From contig NZ_CP048386.1 of the NCBI RefSeq assembly GCF_010365805.1, positions 744,001 to 808,000 on the forward strand: a stretch of 64,000 nucleotides of DNA. Reading direction: 5' to 3'. Positions 24,222 to 35,247 of the stretch are shown in pieces. The stretch is from Spiroplasma sp. BIUS-1 (GTDB taxonomy: Bacteria; Bacillota_I; Bacilli_A; Mycoplasmatales; Mycoplasmataceae). Position numbers and translations under genes: made by a program. Numbering within the stretch: position 1 is the stretch's first letter; the number at the start of each line of letters is the position of its first letter. The notes beneath the pieces are model-generated. The model was not told the DNA's origin and made no database searches. It saw only the letters and a list, made by a program, of their open reading frames with translations.

Positions 24222-25395
24222 CTAAACCACCATCTTTTCATATATAAGTTTTTATTAAGTTCTTAACTGTATAGTCAATCATTTCATCCAACAACAAACT
24301 CTCTTCTTGTTTTTGTGCAACATATGATTTAGGTTTTGTGACTGGATTTCTTGGCACATACATTGAACATACATCATCAAAAGGAAGAATAGATATTTCA
24401 TATGTATCTATTTTTTTAGAAACTTCTATTATTTCTTCCTTGTCATATGTTAACACAGGTCTTAGTATAGGTAAATCAGAAACTTCATTAATTACATTTA
24501 TTGATTCAATAGTTTGGCTTGCAACCTGACCTAATGATTCTCCTGTTATAATAGCTTTTGCCCCAATTATATTTGATAGTTCATTTGCTATTCTAATAAA
24601 AATTCTTCTCATGATTGTTATTCTGTATGATTCTTCTTTTATATGCATTAATTCTTTTAATATCATTGAAAAATCACATACAAAAAGAGAGAAACTTGCT
24701 TGATTATATTTTTCAATTTTAGTTGCTAACTTAAAAACTTTATCCAAAGCTTCTGGTGTTGTATGTGGTGGGGTCATGAAATGTAAAAAGTCTACTTGCA
24801 TACCCCTTTTAAGAGTAAGATAACTTGCAACCGGTGAATCAATACCACCACTTAAAAGAGATAATCCTTTTCCACTTACACCAACAGGTAAACCTTTTGA
24901 AGCATTTATTCTTGAAGTAAATATAAATGTTCCATTATGTTTTACAACTATAGTTATTTTTAACTCAGGATTGTGAACGTCAACTTTTATATTTTGATTA
25001 TTTTTTAAAATATTTACAGCCACTTTTGTTTTTAAATCTTGAGAACTAATTTCAAAACTCTTATCTTTTCTTTCAACTTCAACTTTAAAAGTTCCCTTAT
25101 GATTTGAAGCAATTTCTAATGTCTTTGCCAAAATTACTTCTTCATTTTTTTCTACAATTTCTACAATAGACATAGAATATATACCAAAAATGTTTTGAAG
25201 TATGTTTGAGATTTCATCTAATTTAGAGTCATCACTAATTTCCAAAACTAAACTGTTGTGATCTTTTTTATAAACAATTATTTCTTTGTATTGTCTAAGT
25301 TTAAATTTTATATTTTGAATCAACTTACTTATAAAAGCATTTCTATTATTTCCTTTTAGAGTTAATTCTCCATACCTTATTAATATATTTTTCAT
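24208..25395 (-). CDS. thiI: tRNA 4-thiouridine synthase ThiI
   Basis: 395 residues. N-terminal ferredoxin-like and THUMP domains (about 1-165), then the PP-loop ATP pyrophosphatase with SGGIDSPVASY at about 180-190 and a GESLGQVASQT region. It adenylates U8 of tRNA for sulfur transfer. The C-terminal rhodanese domain of the E. coli enzyme is missing, as in Bacillus. A TGA-Trp at 24238 extends the end by 9 residues beyond an apparent stop. It begins 9 bases after ezrA. Confidence 0.92.
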
Positions 25396-25404
25396 ATAGT
25401 ACCT

Positions 25405-27159
25405 CTATCTTTTGTAGTTTTCTTTAATTGCTAATAAACTTTTTAATGAATAACCAATGGCTTGATCTAGTTCTCTTTCCTTAAATAATCTTTCACAGTT
25501 AAAAATTACTTCTTCAATACCAGGAACTTTTCCTGTGTATCTTTCTAAATAAATTATTATTTCTTGTGCAATGTAGTCTAAAAAAATTGTATCATTTAAA
25601 TCTCTTGCCAAAACAAGAGTATCTTGATTACATTTTTCTATTTCCTCTGAAATAACTTGTCTTTCTTCTTGACTAGTTATTTTTTTAAGATTTTCTCTTG
25701 AGAACTTAGCAAGACTTACGTGTAATTCTTGAATAGGTTCTATAAATCTTTCTAATTCCTTTATAGATTTAAATTGGTTTATTTTAACATCAAGTTGATT
25801 TAAGATTGATTGAATAAAAACAACTTGATTTGCAAGAGAATCTATATTTGTACTTTTGCTTTCTACAATTTTTGCAGATTTTTCTAAAGCAGACATATCT
25901 TTTAAAGCTTGTTCCATTAAATCAAGCATCTCTTTTTTAATTTCAAAAAGATTTATCTCTCTACCATTGTTTGTTCCTAAATCAATTTGAGAGAATAATA
26001 AATCGGCTTTTGATTTTGTTTTTCTATATGACGCTTTTGCAATTTCAAAATCATTTCTTTCTTTAGAAAATTGTTTTGTAATGTCTTCAACTTTTGCAAA
26101 ATCTCTTTCAACTAATCTTGAAGATTGTTCAATAATATCAAATTTGTTTCTGATATCTGGAGTTCTAACTTCAAAGAATGATTTCAAGTTATCCTCATTT
26201 TCAACCATACTTTTAAATGTATTAACTTGTTTGAAAACTTCTTTTAGGGTTCTGTTTGCTTTTTTGAACTGTAACTTTTGAAGTTCATTATTAATTCTGA
26301 TTCTTAATCTATCAATTTCTGCTTCAAGCTCACCATATTTTTTTGCATTAATTGGTAATTTTGATTTTAAAGGACCGAAAGTAACATGTTTATTTTTTAA
26401 TTCAGTCATAATTTGAGGAATAACTGTTGTTATTGTTGAAATAATGTAAGGAATAGAATCTAACAGTTCAATTAAAAAGACTAAAGCCTTATCTATTTTT
26501 AAAAGGTAATCTCAACTTTCTTTATATCTACCTTCATCTAATTTAATATAGAAGTCTTCAAAAAGAGCTTCAATTTGGTCTATTGTTTGTTTTAGTTTTA
26601 CTTGATCAATTGCCACATCTTTAAATGTTGTCATTATAACTTCATCTTTAAGTATTCTGAATAACTCTTTTTGGAATGTTAATGAATCTCTTTGAATAAA
26701 CTCTATTTCTAAACTATTCATAGTTTCAATAAAAATGTCATGTACATTTTTATTGATTGTCATAGCTCTTTCATAGATTGTTTCAAATTTTTTTAGATTT
26801 TTTAAGTATGGTCTTGTGTTTTTTTTATCTTCAATTAATTCAACAAAATCTTTAAAAACCTTTTGAAGCTCATTTTCAAATAGAATTTCATATTTTGTTC
26901 TTCAGATCATTAATTCTTTTTCAAAAGCCTTAGTTTCTTCAAATATCAAAGACACTCTCATTAAACGATATTTTAACGGTGATTTTTTAAGATCATCAAT
27001 AAGGTCTATTGTTTTTGCTGATGTTTGAAGGATTCTTTTGTAAATATTCATCATAATTAAAATTATTACACCAATAACAAGACAAATGAAAAAAGTACAT
27101 AGCGCCCCTATGTAGATTGGATTTTTAAAGATTTGATCAATATCCCATAATTGTTTCAT
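25405..27159 (-). CDS. ezrA: EzrA-like septation ring regulator
   Basis: 584 residues. One membrane helix near the N-terminus (about 18-38, with FFICLVIGVIILIMM), then a long cytosolic region predicted to be coiled coil, rich in Lys, Glu and Leu heptads. This layout and length match EzrA, the FtsZ-ring regulator of Firmicutes (about 560 residues). In Mollicutes EzrA is patchy, so its presence supports the Spiroplasma group. A TGA-Trp joins the three pieces of the frame; one Trp (LWDI) uses TGG. First gene of the ezrA-thiI-small protein-J-domain operon, with a -10 box at 27186-27191. Confidence 0.82.
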
Positions 27160-27252
27160 AATTTTACTTCCTTGAAATCAAAATCATTATATCATATAGA
27201 GACTTTTTGGGTCTTTTTTTAAATTATCTTATTTTTTAAGCCCAATTTAATA

Positions 27253-27258
27253 TATAAT
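27253..27258 (+). promoter_or_regulatory. -10 box of rpsD
   Basis: TATAAT 173 bases before the rpsD start codon, which leaves a long leader. The -35 element is weak (TTATTT). Confidence 0.5.
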
Positions 27259-27267
27259 TATTTTTGG

Positions 27268-27430
27268 TTAATCTGCAAATAAGCATTGCAAAATAATTAG
27301 TCTATAACTTATTTAAAAAGTAACCCCTGCAGATGGAGGGCGAAATATAGACTTCCTTTGTAAGAGTTTATCTTTAGTTATGATTTTCCAAATAATATAA
27401 TAAAAAAAATAGAAATAAGGAGAAAAATGT
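27268..27430 (+). promoter_or_regulatory. Structured leader of rpsD, possible pseudoknot
   Basis: Four short segments pair in interleaved order: ATCTGCA (27271-27277) with TGCAGAT (27328-27334), and AGTCTATA (27299-27306) with TATAGACT (27346-27353). That is the order of an H-type pseudoknot. The second segment also lies in the loop of a hairpin AAATAA (27291-27296)/TTATTT (27309-27314), and a CCC...GGG pairing flanks 27324-27340. S4 mRNA leaders are autoregulated by S4 in E. coli (pseudoknot) and Bacillus; whether this one does the same is inference. Confidence 0.5.
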
Positions 27431-28048
27431 ATGTCAAGATATACAGGATCTACATTCAAAAAAGCTAGAAGATACGGATTTTCTATCTTAGAAACAGGTA
27501 AAGAGTTCTCAAAAGGTAAAAAAAGAACTACAGCACCTGGTCAACACGGAGCAAGAAGAACAAAACTTTCGGGTTATGGTCAACAAATGCAAGAAAAACA
27601 AAAAGTTAAATTCATGTATGGGTTAACTGAAAGACAATTCAGAAACACTTATGCAAGAGCTAAAAAAATCAAAGGAATTACAGGAACAATTTTCTTACAA
27701 CAATTAGAATCAAGATTGGATAACGTAATTTACAGAATGGGATTATCACTTACAAGACAAGGTGCAAGACAATTAGTATCACACGGTCACATCTTAGTTA
27801 ATGGTAAAAAATTAGACATCCCTTCATACTCAGTAAGAATTGGAGATATCATCTCTGTAAAAGATAAAATGCAAAAAAACGATAAAATCGTTGAGGCATT
27901 AGCATCAAACACATCAACTGTTGAGTTTGTAAAATTCGACAAAGCAAAAATGACTGGATCTTTAGTAAGATTACCAGAAAGAAAAGAATTAAACCAAGAA
28001 ATCAATGAAGCTTTAATTGTTGAATGATACAACCGTTTAATTAAATAA
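27431..28048 (+). CDS. rpsD: Ribosomal protein S4
   Basis: 205 residues. Starts [19 protein letters not shown], with the S4 RNA-binding domain around [32 protein letters not shown]. It binds 16S rRNA early in small-subunit assembly. A TGA-Trp at 28025-28027 leads to the true end (EWYNRLIK). AAGGAG is 8-9 bases before the ATG. Transcribed alone with a long leader, away from ezrA, and followed closely by a DJ-1-like gene. Confidence 0.96.
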
Positions 28049-28086
28049 TATAAAATCAATTGTTTTATATTAAAGGATTTGAATAA

Positions 28087-28776
28087 ATGAAAAAGATATT
28101 ACTAGTTTTAACAAATACTAGCACTTATGGTGAAGATAGTGAAAAAACAGGACTATGATTAGGCGAAGCAACCGAATTTGTTTTGGCATTAAGAGACCAA
28201 TTCGAATTTGATTATGTTAGCCCTAATGGCGGTGTTGTTCCTATAGATCCAAGAAGTTTAAAGTATGCGAAGAAAAATGATATTGAGTTAATGAATGATG
28301 AAGAATTCAAAAACAAAGCATTAACTAATTCTTTGAAACCAAGTCAAGTAAATGCAAAAGATTACTTTGCAATTTACTACACAGGTGGTCATGGTGTTAT
28401 GTGGGACTTTCCAAATAATACAGAGTTACAAAAAATAGCCATAAAAATTTATCAAAACAATGGCTATGTAGCTTCTGTGTGTCACGGAATTGCAGGTTTA
28501 TTAAACATAAAAGATGAACAAGATGTTTATCTAATAAATAGTAAACGTGTTACAGGTTTCACAAACACAGAAGAAATAATTAGTGCAAAAAAGAAAAAAG
28601 TGCCTTTTATAAATAAAAGTGAAGTAAAAAAACGAGGCGGGATTTTCAAAAGCAAAAGATTTTTTAAACCTTTTGCTTTAATAGATTCAAGAATAATAAC
28701 TGGTCAGAATCCCTTCTCAGTAATAAAAGTAGCTAATTTAATTAAAAAAGAAGCAAACAAAAACCACACAGTTTAA
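28087..28776 (+). CDS. DJ-1/PfpI family protein (Hsp31-like)
   Basis: 229 residues. It has the class I amidotransferase-like fold of the DJ-1/PfpI superfamily: a Glu in LGEATEFV near residue 25, the nucleophile elbow SVCHG with the reactive Cys, and YYTGGHGVMWDF before it. Such proteins are glyoxalases, deglycases or chaperones; the Hsp31-like pattern with the C-terminal RIITGQNPFS fits best. The first TGA-Trp is at residue 23, and one Trp uses TGG. It lies 38 bases after rpsD with AAAGGA upstream. Confidence 0.83.
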
Positions 28777-28790
28777 TGTGTGGTTTTTTT
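28761..28790. terminator. Terminator between convergent genes
   Basis: 10-bp perfect stem AAACCACACA/TGTGTGGTTT with a T-run on the plus side and an A-rich start on the other. Confidence 0.85.
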
Positions 28791-29298
28791 ATTCTCTAAT
28801 AGTTTTTTTATTAACTAGATCTAATATTTTAGATGGTTTAGAGTTAAGTTCCCCATCCCAAAATACTTCACTCACTTGAATATTGAATAGATCAAGCTCT
28901 TCTTTTTTGTTCAAAAACGAGTTTCCTGAATAATTTACACTTGTAGAAAATATGGGACCTGTTTTATTTATTATTTTTTTAAGATCTTTTCTTTTAACTT
29001 TTCTTAAAGCAATGGTTTGATTGTTTTTATCATTAACAATTTGAGTTATCGGTTCCTTACTTTTTAAGTTTACTTTAAACTCTTTTGTTAAGTTTATAAG
29101 TTTTTTAATCTGTTTATTTTTGGAAAATAAAACAATTAGTTTTTTTGTTTCTTCAGATCTTTTAATTTTGTTTATTCTAAGTTCGTTTTCGCTATTAAAA
29201 ATAGCACTTAAACCATAAATTGTATCTGTAGGCAAGATAACTATCTTATCTGATTTTAAAAAATCTATTGCTGAATTTATTTTTTTTTGACTAAGCAT
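28789..29298 (-). CDS. tsaC: TsaC/YrdC-type threonylcarbamoyl-AMP synthase
   Basis: 169 residues. N-terminal pattern VILPTDTIYGLSA with the RSEETKKLIVLFS nucleotide region and GPIFSTSVNYSG are the YrdC-domain hallmarks. It makes the threonylcarbamoyl-AMP used for t6A37 of tRNAs reading ANN codons. It is a single-domain TsaC without the Sua5 extension. The ATG overlaps the SDR stop by one base (TAATG). One Trp is TGG (FWDGE). Last gene of pgsA-SDR-tsaC. Confidence 0.87.
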   Translation of the reverse strand: MLSQKKINSAIDFLKSDKIVILPTDTIYGLSAIFNSENELRINKIKRSEETKKLIVLFSKNKQIKKLINLTKEFKVNLKSKEPITQIVNDKNNQTIALRKVKRKDLKKIINKTGPIFSTSVNYSGNSFLNKKEELDLFNIQVSEVFWDGELNSKPSKILDLVNKKTIRE

Positions 29299-30098
29299 TA
29301 TTTTCTCTTTCTTTGATAGTTATATACAGAACTTAATACAATTGATTGTGGTGCTCACTTAGTTAATTTTTTCATTAATTTATTAGTATTCCCGGTAATT
29401 ATGTAGTCTTTTCTTTTTGATTGCAAACCTTTTAATAAGCTTTTCTTTGCATAAGTACTTGTTTTCATAACTTTTACAGTTGATTTATATTTAGCTTCTT
29501 TTTGATTACTGCTTCTATTTCAAAAATCAGTTTTTAATGGACCAGGACATAATGTTATAACTCTTACTTTTGATTTGGTTTTTTTAAGTTCAGTGTTTAT
29601 AGCAACACCCAAACTTCACACGTATACCTTTGAAGCATAATAACTAGCAAACACAGGTGCTGGAGTGAATGCCGCCATTGAACCAATATTCAATACTCTA
29701 CCTATATTTTTCTCTTTGAATTTTTGAACAAACAGTTTTGTAATTATATGCAATGATTTAATATTCAAGTCAATCATGTTCATTTCTTGATCTAGTGATG
29801 ACTGGTCAAAATATCCTCAAACTCCGTATCCAGCATTATTTATAACAATTTCAACTTCGTATTTATTTGAGTCTTCAAATAATTTATAAGCATTTTTGAT
29901 ATCACTCAAATCCATATTTCATGCTTCGACTTTAAGTTCTTTATATTTATTTTGTAGTTCTTTTAAGTTATCAGTATCTCTCGCAACACCAATAACGTTA
30001 TAACCTAATTTTAATAGTTCTTCACAATAAGCATAGCCTAACCCTTTACTTGCACCAGTTACTATAGCAAATGCATTTTTATTTTGATTTTTTTTCAT
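29298..30098 (-). CDS. Short-chain dehydrogenase/reductase
   Basis: 266 residues with five TGA-Trp codons. Classical SDR motifs: TGASKGLG for NAD(P) binding near the N-terminus, NNAG (VINNAGYG), catalytic Ser in NIGSMAAF, YxxxK in YYASK, and CPGPLKT. It reduces or oxidises an unknown carbonyl compound, with a short C-terminal tail. The start overlaps pgsA by 20 bases and the stop overlaps tsaC by one base, so it is cotranslated with them. Substrate unknown. Confidence 0.87.
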
Positions 30099-30741
30099 TA
30101 TTTTTCTCTACCGAACTATCAAATAAAACTTTTCTATTTGCATGAATATATATTCCTGCAGACAATATTGAAAGAACTGTTGTTAAGTACATTGGTATTA
30201 AAATAACTTGATTTAGTCAATCGAATTCTGATCAATTGCTTCAGCATTGTAAGCCAACAAAGAAAAGTAAAGATAAACCAACCATTTCAGCTGTTGCTCT
30301 AATTCTTCCCATTTGATTTGCTGCCATCACAACTGAAGAAGTAGCTAAAATTTGTCTAACAACATCAATTATAAAATCACGAGAAACTAAGATCACACAC
30401 ATTCAAATTGGCAGTATTTTAAAACAAGCAAAAATTACTAATATTGCGTTTGTTAATAATTTATCTGCAATTGAGTCAAAAAATTTACCAAAGTTTGTAA
30501 CCATTTTGTATTTTCTTGCAACATATCCATCCAACATATCTGTTAAACTAGCAATTATAAATAATACTCCTGCAACTAAATATGTAATTGGCAAACTATA
30601 GTTTCCAATTTCTAAGTTCGCCTTTTCTAAAATTTGAAGCCCTTCATAATTAACCAAAGGCGCTGGTGTTAATAATAGCAAAAGAACTATTAAGGGAATT
30701 AAAAGTATTCTCACTAAAGTAATTTTGTTTGCTAAATTCAT
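30079..30741 (-). CDS. pgsA: CDP-diacylglycerol-glycerol-3-phosphate phosphatidyltransferase
   Basis: 220 residues, integral membrane. The CDP-alcohol phosphatidyltransferase motif is complete: D..DG..AR then G...D...D (SLTDMLDGYVARKYK ... GKFFDSIADK). It makes phosphatidylglycerophosphate, the precursor of phosphatidylglycerol and cardiolipin. The start is the ATG at 30741 with AGAGG 7 bases before. About five to six hydrophobic helices. First gene of an overlapping trio with SDR and tsaC. Confidence 0.9.
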
Positions 30742-30846
30742 AGAATTACCTCTTTTCACTCTTATTATTATAATACAACTCAAATAACTAACCAAATTAA
30801 ATACAATTAAATGTGATAAAATAGTAATTAAGTGGGAGTGGAGAAT

Positions 30847-31587
30847 ATGGATAACTTTATTTCAGACAAGCTTTATATAGCTTTGGATGAAAGTGGTAAG
30901 CTTAATCAAAATGATATAGCAAACTATTTCATAGTTGGTGGATTTTTGTATTCTGATAAAGATACTGTAAAAACCAAAATAAGACAAATTGAAAACGAAG
31001 TTAAAAATAAATATAACATTCCTAAAAACTTTGAATTAAAAGGTAATAAATCTGAAGAGATGGCTACCGTTGATTTTATTAATAGAATTTTCGAAGAAAT
31101 AGGAGATTTAATTTGTCCTATTTTTTCTGTGGTTTCAAGAAACGAATTAAACAAGCACTTCACAGTAAATGAGATGCTTGCATATGATTTTTTTGTAAAT
31201 AACTTAGTTGGATTCAATTCAAAACTATTTAAATTTGATGAAAAATGTAACAAAATATTTCTGTTAATGGATGAAAGAAATCTTAAAAAAACAGAATATA
31301 ACCAGTTGGAAAATCTATTAAAAACAAATTACATAGAAAAACCATATACAATAAACACTTATTATCTTTCAAGTAAAATGACTGATGTAATTAGACTTGC
31401 AGATATTTTAGATCACGTTGTCTATACTTACTACAACAATCCAAATTCAGATAAAAATAAATTATTTCAAACAAAAATTGATAAATACATTTTAGAGAGA
31501 ATAAAAAACGGAACAATTTATTATCCATTTAAAAAATCTTACTTTAAGAAATTAAATGAAATGGAAGATAATAAAAAGCACGATTAA
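30847..31587 (+). CDS. DUF3800 domain protein
   Basis: 246 residues. I start at ATG 30847 because GGGAGTGGAG fits it. Conserved DUF3800 pattern: LDESG at residues 13-17, FIVGGF after it, a middle ELKGNKS, an acidic LLMDERN near residue 140, and a C-terminal VIRLADILDHVVY. The family is thought to have an RNase H-like fold and acidic metal site, and is often found near defence or mobile genes. Here it is alone, in a single-gene unit between pgsA and a convergent gene, with a -10-like TAAAAT at 30817-30822 upstream. Function unknown. Confidence 0.8.
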   Translation: MDNFISDKLYIALDESGKLNQNDIANYFIVGGFLYSDKDTVKTKIRQIENEVKNKYNIPKNFELKGNKSEEMATVDFINRIFEEIGDLICPIFSVVSRNELNKHFTVNEMLAYDFFVNNLVGFNSKLFKFDEKCNKIFLLMDERNLKKTEYNQLENLLKTNYIEKPYTINTYYLSSKMTDVIRLADILDHVVYTYYNNPNSDKNKLFQTKIDKYILERIKNGTIYYPFKKSYFKKLNEMEDNKKHD

Positions 31588-31599
31588 TCGTGCTTTTTA
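31572..31599. terminator. Bidirectional terminator
   Basis: Perfect palindrome AAAAGCACGATTAATCGTGCTTTT at the end of the DUF3800 gene, ending convergent transcripts on both strands. Confidence 0.85.
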
Positions 31600-32331
31600 T
31601 TATGCTTTAACTCTATTTTCTTTAAAAACTTGTTCTTTAATAACATTTGAGAAAATTTCTACATTAACTAGTAATCCCATGAACTCAGCATTTGCAGATG
31701 ATAATTTAACAATATCGTGTACTCATCCATACTCATCCACCAAAGCATTGTAATCAACAAAGTGATCTAGTCTTTTGATTTCGTCTTGTCTGATTAAAAC
31801 TTCGTTTGCTAATTCCACTATTTCACTAACAGATTCACACATTGTCATTTTTTTCAAACAATTTAAAAATTTAGTTACTTTATCATTATTAATAAATCTA
31901 GGTGATAAATTCTCAAATTTATTAAGAACTCTTTGAGCATTTGAAGTTAGTTTTCTAATTACAAACTTTTCATTTAAATCAATAAGATTACTGTCTGATT
32001 CAGTGTGTTTTAAGAAGTTTAGGTTCTCAAAAGATTCTTGCACTTTTTTAAAACCTTCACTAGCTGATGATAATAAAATTTCAGTACTTGCATAAAACAT
32101 ATGATCTACATTTTCTTTTGTAAGTAAATCTTGATTTTCTTGTCTTAGATTGTTTAATTGATTAACAATTGAGTCTATTAAATCTAATTTTTCTGTTGTT
32201 ATTTTTTCAAACATATTGGAAAATCCTATTTTTATATTTTTATTATTAAGTTTCAAGTCTTTAAAACATTCTTCATTATAGTAATTGACTAATTCTTCAA
32301 GAACATTTTTTAAAATTAAGTTAAAATCCAT
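31600..32331 (-). CDS. Hypothetical protein, mostly helical
   Basis: 243 residues, last gene of the DUF948-YtxH-tyrS unit. It is acidic and helical, with heptad-like Leu/Ile spacing (QLNNLRQENQDLLTKENV), and lacks a signal or membrane helix. It follows tyrS by 13 bases. No domain recognised. A TGA-Trp at 31723-31725 leads to a C-terminal ~40-residue stretch. Confidence 0.7.
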
Positions 32332-32344
32332 AAATAAATTACTC

Positions 32345-33589
32345 CTATATCATTTCTATTACGAAATATTTTTTCTTCCCTTTTTTAACAATAATAAAGT
32401 TTTCAACAGTTAACATTTTTGAGTCAACAGTTAACTCTTCATTTAGCTTATTGTTATTATTAATTGAAATAGCACCTTCGTTTAACAGTTCTCTAGCTTC
32501 TCTTTTTGAGCTTGCTATTTTTGTTTCAACTAAAAAATCTGTTATTTGAAGACCTGATTTAACCTCTGTTTTTTGCATTGAATTAATTATTGATAATAAT
32601 TCATTTTTTTCTAGTTGCATTAATTCACCACTAAATAGTGCTTGGGTTATTTTTTCAGCTTTTTCAAGACCTTCTTTTCCATGTACAAATGTTGTAACTT
32701 CTTGAGCCAATCTCTTTTGCATTATTCTCTTGAAAGGTTCTTTTGAATGTTCTTGTTTTACTTTTTCAATTTCTTCTAAAGGAAGAGTTGTTAGGAATTT
32801 AAATAATTTCTCACAATCTTCATCGTCTTGGTTTATAAAAAACTGGTAGAATTCATATTCACTTGTTTTTGTTTTATCTAATCAAACAGCACCAGATTCT
32901 GTTTTTCCAAATTTAACTCCATCTTTTTTTGTTAAAAGATTCATTGTTATACCACAAGCTTTTGAGTTTTCTCTTCCAACTCTGCTTGCAATATAATCTG
33001 TTCCACTTGTTATATTACCTCATTGATCAGAACCACCTATTTGAACTCAACAGTTTTGATCTTCATATAATCTAAAGAAATCATATCCTTGAAGCATTGT
33101 GTATGAAAATTCAGTTATACTTAGTCCTTTTTCAATTCTTGATGATATGTTTTCTTTAGCAAGTAAGTATGCTAAATTGAAATCCTTACCAATTTCTCTT
33201 AAAAAATCAATTAATGACATTTTTCCAAGTCAATCGTTATTATTTACAACATTAATATCTGGTATTAAAAAGTTTAGTTGTTTTTTAATTCCCTCTACAT
33301 TTTGAGATACTTGTTCTAGTGTTAAAAGATTTCTTTCTTCACTTTTAAAACTAGGATCCCCTATCATTCCAGTTCCACCACCCAATATAGCAATTGGAGC
33401 AAAACCAAAATCTTTAAATCTTTTAAGATTTATTATTTGTATTAAGTGACCCACGTGTAGTGAATCTGCTGTTGGGTCAAACCCACAATATATTCCTGCA
33501 CCCTCATTTTGTGCTTTAATTATTTTTTCTTCATTTGTAAATTGTTTAAGCAAATCTCTTTGCTTTAATTCTTCTAAAATGCTATGCAT
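32345..33589 (-). CDS. tyrS: Tyrosyl-tRNA synthetase
   Basis: 414 residues. Class I synthetase: HIGH-like HVGHL in the N-terminal part, tyrosine pocket GGSDQWGN, KMSKS-like KFGKTESG, and a C-terminal S4 RNA-binding domain ([19 protein letters not shown]). TGA-Trp joins the halves. It charges tRNA-Tyr. It begins 2 bases after the YtxH-like gene; no T-box leader is seen. Confidence 0.95.
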
Positions 33590-33591
33590 TA

Positions 33592-34092
33592 TTATTTCTC
33601 CTTATTAATAATTGTTTTCGCTTTCGCTGAGTCTCCGCTTTCATAAACATCTTCACTCATACTTATTGATACATCTTTTACTTTTGAATAGACTTCATCT
33701 GCTTTATCGATGATATCAACTGTTATCATAGCTAAGTCTTTTGCAATTATTTTTACGTTGTCTGATTTAGCAACTTCCTGTCCAATTTTTACAGTAGTTT
33801 GTCCAATTTTTTGTAGTGCTTTAAAAGCAAGTTCTTTTGTTTTTGCAGCATCCAATTCGTCACTTGCATCTCTCATATTTGAAAGTTTCATCTCAATATT
33901 TGCGATTACTTCGTCACTTTCATTACCTTGAGATTTTTCTCAAGTTTCTTCTATTGTTGATATTAATTTTTTTATTTGTGGTCTATATTTTTTTAAATAG
34001 TCTACAAAATCTGATCTTATCTCTACACCTCTTTTTGGTGCTAGCATCATCCCTAGGAAAACTCATGAAGCTAATCTTAGTAATTTAAACAT
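33592..34092 (-). CDS. YtxH-like protein
   Basis: 166 residues. The N-terminus has a hydrophobic stretch and LGMMLAPKRGVEIRSDF, which matches the YtxH pattern (APKSGKETR). The rest is helical and charged. YtxH-type proteins follow a DUF948 gene in Bacillus (ytxG-ytxH), and the same order occurs here. Function is not known; membrane or stress roles are suspected. GGAGGG lies before the ATG. Confidence 0.7.
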
Positions 34093-34107
34093 ATTTTAAC
34101 CCTCCAA

Positions 34108-34458
34108 TTAGTCTTCTGAATTTGCAAATTCTCTTAATTTATCAACCAATTTATAAACAACGTCTTTGTTTTTTGTTGCCACTTTAACTCATGATTTAAC
34201 ATTTCTTTTCGCAAACGCATCAAATATATCCATATAATTTGTTACCCTTGCTACAGTATCAACAGTTGCATTTAACATTTCTGATTTATAAGTTAGATCT
34301 TCAAAGAAATAATCTACTTTTTTAGCTGCAATACCAACTTTTCTTAAAGTAATTATTGTATACAATGTCAAAATGATAGCTAATGCTAACAAAATAATTA
34401 TCATAACTGTTTGAGTTGTTCCAACTGGTGTTGAAGTATAAATAAGTGATAAGTTCAT
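34108..34458 (-). CDS. DUF948 (YtxG-like) membrane protein
   Basis: 116 residues. One strong N-terminal helix (TVMIIILLALAIILTLYTII) followed by helical segments (KVDYFFEDLTYKSEMLNATV). Size, layout and a YtxH-like neighbour match DUF948. AGGAG is 7 bases before the ATG at 34458. It precedes the YtxH-like gene by 15 bases in one transcript with tyrS. Confidence 0.72.
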
Positions 34459-34533
34459 AAATAGTCTCCTAATAATCAATAAAATTATACAACACTAAGC
34501 GCTTTTTTAAACAATAAAATTAGATATAAAAAA

Positions 34534-34561
34534 ACTTGATGACTATTCATCGTCATCAAGT
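34534..34561 (-). terminator. Terminator containing the stop codon
   Basis: 10-bp stem ACTTGATGAC/GTCATCAAGT with an 8-base loop. It includes the stop of the upstream gene (34543), and a T-run follows on the minus strand. Confidence 0.85.
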
Positions 34562-35235
34562 ATCCCTAATCTTTCCATTCAATTATCACTATTTCTTTTA
34601 GAAACAGTTTTTTTATTTTCTTTTAATTGATTTGTTCAGTTAGCTTTATTACTATTTCTCAGTTGCACTAACTTTCTTGCTCTTTCTGTTTCTGCATTAT
34701 AAGCGTTATTGTAAATGTGTTTTCTTCTATCTTCTAGAGATATTTTATTTTCACTTAAAACTAAGGTATCTATATCATCATGTAGTTTATCAAACGCATT
34801 TAAATAACTTTCTTGAAGTTCAACTGTTTTTTCTAACTGTTCTTTATTTTCTTTATCTATTAAACTACCAATTTTTTTATTAGTTTTAGATATCAATCTT
34901 GATAATTTAATTTCTTCTTTGATAAGTTTTTTCTCTACAATTTTCTTTTCTTTTTCATTTTCTCTATATTCAGATTGAATATTAGAAATTGTTTTTTCTA
35001 TCTCTTTTTGTTGAGAATCGGTGAAAGGTAAGTTTTTCTTTTTTCTTGGTTTTATAATCTCTGTTTGTTCGTTTCCTGAATTACTTACTTTTCTCTTTGG
35101 AACATAAAAATTATTAGCTGTCATTTGAGAATTCATTAAACTATTACTTTGCTTAATTTCTTCAAGTCTTTTCTTGGCTTGATCACTTTCTAAGTGAGCT
35201 TGTTCTAAATTATTATCTTTATTTTTTTGGTCCAT
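34543..35235 (-). CDS. Charged coiled-coil protein A
   Basis: 230 residues, rich in Lys, Glu, Asn and Gln. A run of heptad-like sequence spans about residues 75-170 (KEIEKTISNIQSEYRENEKE, KKLIKEEIKLSRL). No signal or membrane helix. A basic stretch IIKPRKKKNLP occurs and resembles the end of the upstream protein (LIKPRRIQNKKK). Last gene of the YtpR-pncB-two coiled-coil unit. Looks structural or scaffold-like; no known family. Confidence 0.7.
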
Positions 35236-35247
35236 TTGGACATCACC

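Noticed and set aside
27195-27220. Weak hairpin GAGAC..GTCT before rpsD as a terminator
   Set aside because: No plus-strand gene ends there and the stem is only four to five pairs.
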